Positions 17,113 through 24,883 of a stretch of DNA of 64,000 nucleotides are shown in pieces. The notes beneath the pieces were generated by a model, which was given only the letters and a program-made list of their open reading frames with translations, did not search any database and was not told the origin of the DNA. Position numbers and translations under genes: made by a program. Source of the stretch: JAVBTR01 sp031556065 (lineage in GTDB: Bacteria > Bacillota > Clostridia > Christensenellales > Aristaeellaceae); NCBI GenBank assembly GCA_031556065.1, contig JAVBTR010000066.1:28777-92776 (forward strand). The letters run 5' to 3'. Position 1 is the stretch's first letter, and each line of letters opens with the position of its first letter.

Positions 17113-18135
17113 ATGGAAAGAAAACCGATCATTGGCATTTTACAAGGGGATGCGACCGGTGTAGGCCCCGAGATCGTTGCCCGGCTGGCTGCGGACAGCT
17201 TTTTTATCAACCATTGCCGTCCGGTGCTGATCGGCGATTCCCGGGTTTTTGAGATGGGCCTTCGCATCATTGGACGTTCCGCCCCTTATCAGATCATTAC
17301 AAGTGTTTCACAGGCCGACTGGAGCAAAGGATTGCCCATTTTGGACCAAAAGGACATGGACCCAGAAACCTTGACCATCGGCCAGGTGAATCTGGCCTGC
17401 GGTGCCGCTTGCGTAAGGATGATCAAGCTGAGCATCGCTTTGGCCGCCGCCGGGGAACTGGATGGTATCTGTTTTGCTCCTTTTAACAAAAGTGCCATGA
17501 AGCTGGCGGGGAATCCCGTTGCCAGCGAGCTGGAACTCATGGCGGAACTGTTGGATATTAAGAACGGTTTTGGCGAAGTAAATATGGTAGATGATGTATG
17601 GACCACCAGAGTCACCAGCCATATTCCGCTTAAGCAGGTATCCGCTGCACTTTCCGTTTCCGGCATTTTAAACTCCATCCGTTTGGCAAATAACACATTA
17701 AAAGACGCAGGTATCCCCGCTCCCCGCATTGGTGTATCCGCCCTAAACCCCCACGGCGGGGAAAACGGCCTTTGCGGCACCGAGGAGATCGATTTGATTG
17801 CCCCGGCTGTAATCCTGGCACAAAAGGAAAACATAGATGCCCACGGGTCTTATTCCGCAGATGTGCTATTTGTAAAGGCCTTCCGAAAAGAATTCGATGC
17901 AGTTGTGACCATGTACCACGACCAAGGTCAAATCGCCCTAAAATTATGGGGCTTTGACAAAGGTATTACCATTGGCGGCGGGTTCCCTTTCCCTGTGACC
18001 ACCTGCGCCCACGGCACGGCTCACGATATCGCCGGGAAGGGCTTGGCAAAAACCACTTCCTTCGAAAACGCTGTGGCAATGGCGGGACAAATGGTAATGC
18101 ATGCTGCCCCCGAATACACCGTCGCTTTGGTTTAA
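17113..18135 (+). CDS. PdxA2-type 4-phospho-sugar-acid dehydrogenase (4-hydroxythreonine-4-phosphate dehydrogenase family)
   Basis: 340 residues. Start set at ATG 17113 (MERKPIIGILQGDATGVGPE), eight bases after AGGAGAG, rather than upstream at 17080. PdxA motifs are all present: GDATGVGPEI, FAPFNKSA, the TSHIPLKQV metal/substrate segment, ALNPHGGE, MYHDQGQ, and HGTAHDIAGKG. The PdxA2 subgroup oxidises erythronate- or threonate-4-phosphate to a keto acid that decarboxylates to dihydroxyacetone phosphate. The usual DUF1537 kinase partner is not encoded here, nor is any other pyridoxine gene. The phosphorylated substrate must come from a kinase elsewhere, or this member has a different role. It is co-transcribed with rpoN. 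Confidence 0.9.
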   Translation: MERKPIIGILQGDATGVGPEIVARLAADSFFINHCRPVLIGDSRVFEMGLRIIGRSAPYQIITSVSQADWSKGLPILDQKDMDPETLTIGQVNLACGAACVRMIKLSIALAAAGELDGICFAPFNKSAMKLAGNPVASELELMAELLDIKNGFGEVNMVDDVWTTRVTSHIPLKQVSAALSVSGILNSIRLANNTLKDAGIPAPRIGVSALNPHGGENGLCGTEEIDLIAPAVILAQKENIDAHGSYSADVLFVKAFRKEFDAVVTMYHDQGQIALKLWGFDKGITIGGGFPFPVTTCAHGTAHDIAGKGLAKTTSFENAVAMAGQMVMHAAPEYTVALV

Positions 18136-18177
18136 CATATTTTCCTTTTGGCGAGGGCTTTTTAAGGAGTGAGTGGG

Positions 18178-19506
18178 ATGGATGCGATCCACGCCATGGC
18201 ATTAAGGCAATCGCAAAAACAAAAGATGATCTTAACCGCCGATCTGAAAGAGTCCCTCGGCGTACTTCAAATGTCCATTCCAGAACTGCTGTGCAAGGCC
18301 GAGAAAGCCGCCGCAGAAAACCCGGTAATCGAGCTGACTGTAGAGGACGCCTTTTGGACTGCTTCTCTCGACAGCCGGAAGCCCATCAAAAGAAGCAATG
18401 GTGAAACATTTGATTCTTTTTTGTTTCTAAGTGAAACAAAAACGTTTGTGCAGCAGCTTCTGCAACAATTGGGCGAGATGAAGGTCCCCAAGCACCTGCG
18501 ACCTATATGCCGATATCTGATCAGCAGCCTGGACGAAAGGGGCTATCTAAGCGTTGACGTCCCGGAAGTAGCACACGATCTAGGCATGAATGTACAAACA
18601 GTGGAGTGTGCGCTGCGTGTTATCCAAAGAATGGAACCAGCTGGCGTAGGGGCAAGAAACCTGTCCGAATGCCTGTCCCTGCAGCTTCACAAAACAGAAG
18701 ATCATCAAAAGGCTCTTTTTGATATCGTAGCCTGTTATCTCCCCTTACTGGCGGATAATAAAATCAACGATATCGCCAAAGCCCTGCACATATCCCAAGC
18801 CGAAGCAATCCGAATGTGCCAAACAATTCGGGAACTAAACCCCATCCCTTCCAATGGCTTTTATTTGGGTCATCCCGTTGAGCCAGCTATCCCCGATGCA
18901 GTTATCTTCTGCGATGAAAACGGTCATTTGCTCATGGAGGCCACCACGTCCCGTAATCTGCACCTATCCATCAACCCCGAATATCAGCGGCTGGCCATGC
19001 AAACCGACGATCCCGAAACAGCAGCTTATTTAAAAGAAAAGATCAAACAAGCTTCCTTATTAATGCGGGAAACAGCCTACCGGCAAAAAACAATCTTCGG
19101 GGTGCTGGAAAAGATCCTGGTACTGCAAAGAGATTATTTTTTACAGGATAAGCATCTATTAAAACCCATGACTCTAACTGAGATCGCCCAGTCTCTATCC
19201 TTGCACGAATCCACCGTCAGCAGGGCCGTGCAGGGCAAATACATTCTTTGCCGGTATGGCATCGTGGCGATTCGCTCTCTATTTTCCGGCAAGATCAACC
19301 ACATCAACGAGGAAGAAACCATTTCGCCTCTGGTGGTGAAGCAAACCATTTCAGCGTTGATCGCAAAAGAAGACAAGCACCGCCCTCTTTCAGATCAAGT
19401 GCTGTGCGATTACCTATGCGCCCAAGGCTTTTCCATTGCTAGAAGAACCATTGCCAAATACCGGGACGAGCTATTCATTCTTCCCGCCGCCAAAAGAAAA
19501 AGATAA
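18178..19506 (+). CDS. rpoN: RNA polymerase sigma-54 factor
   Basis: 442 residues. Start chosen at ATG 18178, eight bases after AAGGAG; the GTG at 18169 overlaps that ribosome site. Region I is LRQSQKQKMILTADLKESLG, the glutamine-rich activator-interacting segment, followed by the acidic region II and the core-binding domain. A helix-turn-helix (LSLHESTVSRAVQGKYILCR) precedes the RpoN box near the C-terminus, here ARRTIAKYRD for the canonical ARRTVAKYRE, which reads the -24 element. Genes for sigma-54 in Bacillota (sigL) are more often found away from the operons they serve. This copy is second in an operon inside a sigma-54 regulon. A second copy elsewhere cannot be excluded. Confidence 0.95.
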   Translation: MDAIHAMALRQSQKQKMILTADLKESLGVLQMSIPELLCKAEKAAAENPVIELTVEDAFWTASLDSRKPIKRSNGETFDSFLFLSETKTFVQQLLQQLGEMKVPKHLRPICRYLISSLDERGYLSVDVPEVAHDLGMNVQTVECALRVIQRMEPAGVGARNLSECLSLQLHKTEDHQKALFDIVACYLPLLADNKINDIAKALHISQAEAIRMCQTIRELNPIPSNGFYLGHPVEPAIPDAVIFCDENGHLLMEATTSRNLHLSINPEYQRLAMQTDDPETAAYLKEKIKQASLLMRETAYRQKTIFGVLEKILVLQRDYFLQDKHLLKPMTLTEIAQSLSLHESTVSRAVQGKYILCRYGIVAIRSLFSGKINHINEEETISPLVVKQTISALIAKEDKHRPLSDQVLCDYLCAQGFSIARRTIAKYRDELFILPAAKRKR

Positions 19507-19540
19507 GCTACTATTCAATTTTTGTACTAAGTAACAAAGT

Positions 19541-19556
19541 TGGCACGCAATTTGCA
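19541..19556 (+). promoter_or_regulatory. Sigma-54 promoter of the importer-GH31 operon
   Basis: TGGCACGCAATTTGCA is an essentially perfect -24/-12 element, 34 bases after the rpoN stop and 86 bases before the binding-protein ATG. It is the third such site in 4.6 kb. Confidence 0.93.
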
Positions 19557-19641
19557 TGTATAACAACAAAGCGATTTTCTCGGTTCTGGAGCGCATTTCT
19601 GAAGAGAAAAACCGCCCAATAAAATAACGGAGGAGAACTGC

Positions 19642-20913
19642 ATGAAACATTTAGCCCTCAAAAAGACCCTGGCTCTGGTCCTCGTTCTCGCATCCCTGTT
19701 GACCCTTTTTAGCGTATCCGCCCTGGCACAGGAAGCAGTCGTGCTGAACTATTACACCAAGGCAGACCCCACCGGCATCGTGGCCGAGATTTGCAGCCGC
19801 TTTGAAGCCGCACATCCGGGCGTTACCATCAACCGTATCGACCTGCCCGAAGGCTCCGACAAAACCCTGCAGGTTATCAGCACTGTTTTGCAAGCCAAGG
19901 ATTCATCCATGGATCTATATGATTCAGACGTAACCTGGCCCCCCATGCTGGCAGCCGCCGGCTGGGCAGAACCCCTAGATGCTTATGTAACAGATGAAGA
20001 AAAGGCCGTTTTCTTTCAAGGCGCCCTGTCTGCCAATACCGTGAACGGCCAGCTTTACAGCCTGCCCGTCCGCATCGATACCACGGTTTTGCTCTATCGC
20101 AGCGACTTGCTGGAAAAGTACGGTTTCGCCCCTCCCACCACTTGGGATGAAGTATTTGCCATCTCTAAAGAAATTATGGCCAAAGAAGAAGGGATGATCG
20201 GCTTTGGCGCTTCATGGAACCAGAGCGAACAGCTCACCTCCAGCCTATTGGAGTTCATATGGGCGTATGGCGGACGAGTTACCGATGAAGAAGGCAACGT
20301 GGTGTTCGATTCCCCTGAAACCATCCGCGGCATTAAGGCCATGTATGACATGATCTGGACCGACAAGATCACCGCCGAAGGTATTTTGGGCTTTGCCAGC
20401 TCTGACGCCCGCGCCCCCTTCTATTCCGGCAACCAGATTTTCCTTCGCGACTGGTCTGTTGGCGTATCCTCTGCAAGAAATCCTGAAAAATCCAGCGTTC
20501 ATGATAAGTTCGGCTTCAGCTCCTTGCCCCTTGGCGATCAAGAAAGAAGCTACTCATGCCTGGGCGGCTGGCAGATCGTTGTATCCGGCTATTCCAAGCA
20601 TAAGGAAGAAGCTGCCGCCTTTGCGAAATTTCTCACGTCCTACGAATCTGAACGCGACAGCGCCATTGCCGCAGGCTTCCTGCCTTCCCGCATGGACGTT
20701 TATGATGATGAAAAGCTCAAGCAGGAAAACCCGGCCATCATCGAAATGCTGTCCCCCGCTATGGCTGCCAGCGCACGGCCCAAGTCCAGCTATTATGTAG
20801 AGATCTCCAGCATCCTGCAGGTTGGCGGACAGAATATGCTTACCGGCAATGTATCCATTGAAGATGGCGTTAAAGACATCCACCAGCAGATCAGCGAGGT
20901 GCTGAGCCGCTGA
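19642..20913 (+). CDS. Sugar-binding protein of a CUT1 ABC importer
   Basis: 423 residues, MalE/SBP_bac_1 family. ATG 19642 is preceded by GGAGGAGAACTGC. The signal peptide runs to about residue 29 (KTLALVLVLASLLTLFSVSALA) with an ALA-QE cleavage pattern and, as in the other two binding proteins of this window, no lipobox cysteine. The mature protein has EAAHPGVTINRI, LYDSDVTWPPMLA and a C-terminal GFLPSRMDVYDDE segment typical of the family. First gene of the sigma-54-controlled importer/GH31 operon. Ligand unknown; the downstream GH31 enzymes suggest an alpha-linked oligosaccharide such as a xyloglucan or isoprimeverose-like piece, which is inference. Confidence 0.93.
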   Translation: MKHLALKKTLALVLVLASLLTLFSVSALAQEAVVLNYYTKADPTGIVAEICSRFEAAHPGVTINRIDLPEGSDKTLQVISTVLQAKDSSMDLYDSDVTWPPMLAAAGWAEPLDAYVTDEEKAVFFQGALSANTVNGQLYSLPVRIDTTVLLYRSDLLEKYGFAPPTTWDEVFAISKEIMAKEEGMIGFGASWNQSEQLTSSLLEFIWAYGGRVTDEEGNVVFDSPETIRGIKAMYDMIWTDKITAEGILGFASSDARAPFYSGNQIFLRDWSVGVSSARNPEKSSVHDKFGFSSLPLGDQERSYSCLGGWQIVVSGYSKHKEEAAAFAKFLTSYESERDSAIAAGFLPSRMDVYDDEKLKQENPAIIEMLSPAMAASARPKSSYYVEISSILQVGGQNMLTGNVSIEDGVKDIHQQISEVLSR

Positions 20914-20924
20914 CCGCTTCCCTC

Positions 20925-20957
20925 GGCGGCTATCTCTCTCCTTGGGGGGTAGCCGCC
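20925..20957 (+). promoter_or_regulatory. Intercistronic stem-loop after the binding-protein gene
   Basis: GGCGGCTA (20925-20932) pairs with TAGCCGCC (20950-20957). No T-run follows. It probably protects the 3' end of the binding-protein message or lowers permease expression; the 149-base gap before the permease fits. Confidence 0.55.
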
Positions 20958-21062
20958 CCAGTAACGATTTGTCTGCGTTGCCTCTGATCTTTTCCACAAG
21001 TAAGGAGGACATGTTTTGAGCTTCGTCAATATACAAGAAAAGATAGGAGGGTATGCATTGCC

Positions 21063-21992
21063 ATGAACGCTAAACCACTCAAACCCGCCAAGGCCCGCAC
21101 GCTGATGCAAAAGCGTACGCTAATGGGATATATGTTTTTAACGCCCACCCTGATTATCGTTCTTTGCTTTATCGTTTACCCGGTTTTAACCACCTTGTAT
21201 AACAGTTTTTTCAGCATCCATATTCAAACCATGCAAAGAGGTGCCCGTTTTATTGGACTGCAAAACTACCAGAATCTTTTAAAGGACAGATTGTTTTGGG
21301 TCACATTGCGCTTTACTGCCATCTTCGTGGTAGCAGCCGTGAGCCTTGAAACCTGCTTTGCCATGATGTGCGGCCTTATTATGAAACGGGAATTCAAAGG
21401 CCAAGGGTTTATCAGGGCCTGCATTCTCATTCCCTGGACGATACCCAACATCGTATCCGGCCTCATGTGGCGTTTTATGTATTCCGAAGGCAATGGCGTT
21501 GTGAACCTTTTGCTTAAGCAGTTGGGCATTATTTCCCAAAGTATTCCTTGGCTTACCAACACCACCTGGGCTACGGTTGCGCTGATCATCGCAGACGTGT
21601 GGAAAAACACGCCTTATATGGCCCTATTGATCCTTGCCGGGCTCCAGACCATTTCAAACGACGTTTACGAAGCTGCGGAGATTGACGGTGTCAATCCTAT
21701 CCAAAGGCTATTTTATATTACCCTGCCCCTTGTAAAGCCGGTGCTTTCCGTGGCAGTGCTCTTCCGGGTAATCCAGGCGCTGCGGGTGTACGACCTGGTG
21801 CAGACCTTGACCGCCGGCGGCCCGGCCAGCACCACCCAAAGCTTGACCATGTATACCGTTCAAAAATTCTTTGGCTTTGGCAATATTGGTTATGGCTCTG
21901 CAGGGGCTATGGCAACGTTCGTTCTGGCTATGGGTGTCGCGCTTCTCTTCACAGGTGCCTTGAAAACCAAAATGGAGGGGGTCAAAAAATGA
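21063..21992 (+). CDS. Sugar ABC transporter permease, MalF-like
   Basis: 309 residues with about six membrane helices, starting GYMFLTPTLIIVLCFIVYPV near residue 22. The EAA loop reads EAAEIDGVNPIQRLFYITLP near residue 205. ATG 21063 follows AGGAGGG at about eleven bases, rather long. It pairs with the next gene, which it overlaps by four bases (ATGA). It is the first permease of the CUT1 importer downstream of the sigma-54 promoter. No local ATPase gene. Confidence 0.94.
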   Translation: MNAKPLKPAKARTLMQKRTLMGYMFLTPTLIIVLCFIVYPVLTTLYNSFFSIHIQTMQRGARFIGLQNYQNLLKDRLFWVTLRFTAIFVVAAVSLETCFAMMCGLIMKREFKGQGFIRACILIPWTIPNIVSGLMWRFMYSEGNGVVNLLLKQLGIISQSIPWLTNTTWATVALIIADVWKNTPYMALLILAGLQTISNDVYEAAEIDGVNPIQRLFYITLPLVKPVLSVAVLFRVIQALRVYDLVQTLTAGGPASTTQSLTMYTVQKFFGFGNIGYGSAGAMATFVLAMGVALLFTGALKTKMEGVKK

Positions 21993-22828
21993 AGCAGCAG
22001 TTAAGCCGCAAGCTTTCCTCTATTGGCATCGCCCTGTTCCTCCTCGTTTTTGCCGGGGTTATTGTGTTCCCGGTTCTTTGGCTGATCTTTGGTTCCTTTA
22101 AGACCCAACTCGAGCTCTACAGTCCCACCTTGAAGATCCTGCCGAAAACCCTTAATTTCAATAATTATCAGGCTGTTTTTCAAAACCAGCCCTTTCACCT
22201 GTATATCGTCAACAGCTTTATTGTGGCCGCCATTGCCACAGCTGTGTGCCTGGTGGTGGGCAGCATGGCTGCCTACGCATTGGGGCGGATCAACATCCGT
22301 GGCAAAAACGTGGTACTGCTTTTATTGCTATCCATTACCCTTTTGCCGCCCGTTACCCTGCTTAACCCCATTTACCGCATTTTAGGGACTTTAGGCATGC
22401 TCAACACCTACAGCGGCTTAGCCATGTCCATTACCGCCATTGAATTGCCTATGGCTGTTTGGTTCCTGACAGGGTTTTTCCAAAGTCTGCCTCAGGAGAT
22501 CGAAGAAAGCGCCATGATCGATGGGGCCTCTATCGGCAGAATGTTCTTAAATATTATTATTCCGTTGGTGGCACCGGGGCTTTTCACTATTTCCATTTTA
22601 GTGTTCATAAACACATGGAATAACTATTTGTTTGCCCAGGTGTTCAATCCCATGCCCGCCAAAAGGACCATTACCGTGGCCCTTACCATGTTCCAAACGG
22701 ATTTGGTGGTTCCGTGGGAAATTATTTCCGCCGCAGCCATTTCTGTTACAGCACCGCTAATTTTAACCGTGCTGCTTTTGCAAAAACGGATCATTTCCGG
22801 CCTGATGGAAGGCAGCGTAAAAGGTTAG
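21989..22828 (+). CDS. Sugar ABC transporter permease, MalG-like
   Basis: 279 residues, the second CUT1 permease. Membrane segments begin IALFLLVFAGVIVFPVLWLI near residue 13, and the EAA loop is EESAMIDGASIGRMFLNIII near residue 171. The C-terminus QKRIISGLMEGSVKG is standard for the family. It overlaps the previous permease by four bases, and its stop sits 12 bases before the GH31 start, so uptake and hydrolysis genes are translated from one message. Confidence 0.94.
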   Translation: MKQQLSRKLSSIGIALFLLVFAGVIVFPVLWLIFGSFKTQLELYSPTLKILPKTLNFNNYQAVFQNQPFHLYIVNSFIVAAIATAVCLVVGSMAAYALGRINIRGKNVVLLLLLSITLLPPVTLLNPIYRILGTLGMLNTYSGLAMSITAIELPMAVWFLTGFFQSLPQEIEESAMIDGASIGRMFLNIIIPLVAPGLFTISILVFINTWNNYLFAQVFNPMPAKRTITVALTMFQTDLVVPWEIISAAAISVTAPLILTVLLLQKRIISGLMEGSVKG

Positions 22829-22840
22829 GAGTTGTTTGTT

Positions 22841-24868
22841 ATGGGAAGATTTGATCATCCGCCGTTTGAAACATCCTGCAAGATCGTGGGCGACCGTATT
22901 GTGATCAACATCGAAGGCGAGCTGGCCTTTGTGGAGCCCTACGGCCCAGACGCTATCCGCTTTCGTTCCAGCAAGAGTCTTCGCATCGATGAGACGCTGA
23001 ATTGGAACCTTCTGCCCGCAGAAAAAAGCACTGCCGTGACCATCACAATGGATGGAAACAGGGCCGTACTGCGAAACGGCAAAGCCGTTGCCGAGGTGTT
23101 TGGCGATGGTACAGTGAACTATCTTCGGGAAGATGGCCGCCATATTTTAGATGAATATTGGCTGGATAACCGTTCCAAATGGGCAAACATTCGAAAAGCT
23201 CGAGTATATAAGACCCAGAGCGGCGATATGTTCAAGCTGGATCTGTACTTTAAAGCCAACCCTAAAGAACATTTTTATGGCATGGGCCAGGAAGCTAACG
23301 ATTGCTTCGATCTAAAAGGCAGCACCTCCGCCCTTGAGCACCGCAACACAAAATGCTCTATCCCCTTTTATTATTCCACCTTGGACTATGGCTTTTTATG
23401 GAATAATCCTTCCATCGGCCGTGCGGAGCTGACCCAAAACCACACCCTGTGGCACGCAGATTGCGCCCGGCAAATCGATTATGTGATCATTGCCGGGGAT
23501 TCACCTGCGCAAGTAATGGAACGCTACACTGCCTTAACAGGCAGGGCGGCGGTTTTGCCTGAATGGGCCGCTGGCTTCTGGCAAAGCAAACTTCGCTATG
23601 TAAATCAAGAAGAGCTTTTAACCGTTGCCCGGGAATATCACAAACGCCAAATTCCCCTTTCGGTAATCGTTATCGACTATTTCCATTGGACCCAGCAGGG
23701 AGATTTCAAGTTCGATCCAGAATATTGGCCCGATCCCAAGGCTATGGTGGATGAGCTTGCCGCCATGGGTATTCGGGCCGTTACCTCTGTTTGGCCCACC
23801 TGCGATACCCGCAGTGAAAACTACGCTTACATGCGTTCACACAACATGCTGGTAAACCCCGAAAACGGGGTACCTGCCTTTAATCTGTTCCTGGGTGCCT
23901 TAGGGTATATCGATCCTACCAACCCCGAAACCAGATCCCATGTATGGAGCCTTATCAAGAAAAATTACTACGATAAAGGCATTCGTGCTTTCTGGCTGGA
24001 TGAGGCTGAGCCGGGCATGATCCCTTACCAGCACGAAAACTTCCGCTGCCTCTTAGGCAACGGTGCGGAGGTTTCCAACCTCTACCCCTACTATTATGCA
24101 AAGCTCTTCAATGAAGGGCTGGCGGCGGAAGGCGAAAAAGAGATCGCCCAACTAGCCCGATGCGCCTGGTTTGGCTCTCAGCGGGAAAACGTCATCATGT
24201 GGTCCGGGGATATTGCTTCCACTTTTGATTCCCTTCGGCAGCAGGTAAAAGCGGGGTTGAATTTCTCCTTCTCCGGCCTTCCTTGGTGGACAACGGATAT
24301 CGGCGGCTTCTTTGGCGGCCATCCCGATGATCCAGCTTACCGTGAGCTTTTGATCCGCTGGTTCCAGTTCGGCACATTCTGCCCTGTTTTCCGTTTACAT
24401 GGCAACCGGCTGCCTTCCCCCGAAAAGCGCAGCCCTTTCGATCCCAACGCTTTTTGCTATTCCGGCGGAAACAACGAAATTTGGAGCTACGGCGAAGAAG
24501 CCTATGAGATTCTTCGGGATCTGATCCTCCTTCGGGAAAGAATTAAACCCTATATCATGGCCCAGTTCGCTATTGCGGCTAAAACAGGCACCCCTGTCAT
24601 GCGCCCTTTGCTATTCGATTTTTTAACCGATGATAAAACCTACACCATCGGAGATGAATTCATGTTCGGGCCGGATCTGCTGGTAGCCCCCGTGATCGAA
24701 GCTAAACAGAGCAGCCGCCTGGTTTATCTGCCCTTAGGAAGCCATTGGTGGGAGGTTTCAACAGGCAAAGAATATGCTGGCGGAGTCTTCGTAGAAGCTG
24801 CGGCTGACATTCGCACCATTCCCCTGTTTTTAAAAGATGGCGCTGTCATAAGCGGTCTAAAAAAGTGA
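22841..24868 (+). CDS. GH31 alpha-glycosidase, alpha-xylosidase-like
   Basis: 675 residues. ATG 22841 lies nine bases after TTAGGAG; the TTG at 22832 is less likely. The N-terminal beta-sandwich (~1-200) includes FYGMGQEANDCFDLKG, and the (beta/alpha)8 barrel follows. The catalytic nucleophile is Asp387 in FWLDEAEPGM, and the likely acid/base Asp457 in WSGDIAST. A WWTTDIGGFFGG loop completes the active site. GH31 enzymes retain configuration and act on alpha-glucosides or alpha-xylosides. The FWLDEAEP form is commonest in alpha-xylosidase-like members, so release of alpha-xylose is favoured but not proven. No signal peptide, so it works on imported sugar. Spaced 15 bases from a second, different GH31. 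Confidence 0.9.
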   Translation: MGRFDHPPFETSCKIVGDRIVINIEGELAFVEPYGPDAIRFRSSKSLRIDETLNWNLLPAEKSTAVTITMDGNRAVLRNGKAVAEVFGDGTVNYLREDGRHILDEYWLDNRSKWANIRKARVYKTQSGDMFKLDLYFKANPKEHFYGMGQEANDCFDLKGSTSALEHRNTKCSIPFYYSTLDYGFLWNNPSIGRAELTQNHTLWHADCARQIDYVIIAGDSPAQVMERYTALTGRAAVLPEWAAGFWQSKLRYVNQEELLTVAREYHKRQIPLSVIVIDYFHWTQQGDFKFDPEYWPDPKAMVDELAAMGIRAVTSVWPTCDTRSENYAYMRSHNMLVNPENGVPAFNLFLGALGYIDPTNPETRSHVWSLIKKNYYDKGIRAFWLDEAEPGMIPYQHENFRCLLGNGAEVSNLYPYYYAKLFNEGLAAEGEKEIAQLARCAWFGSQRENVIMWSGDIASTFDSLRQQVKAGLNFSFSGLPWWTTDIGGFFGGHPDDPAYRELLIRWFQFGTFCPVFRLHGNRLPSPEKRSPFDPNAFCYSGGNNEIWSYGEEAYEILRDLILLRERIKPYIMAQFAIAAKTGTPVMRPLLFDFLTDDKTYTIGDEFMFGPDLLVAPVIEAKQSSRLVYLPLGSHWWEVSTGKEYAGGVFVEAAADIRTIPLFLKDGAVISGLKK

Positions 24869-24883
24869 TTTTGGAGGGATAAA

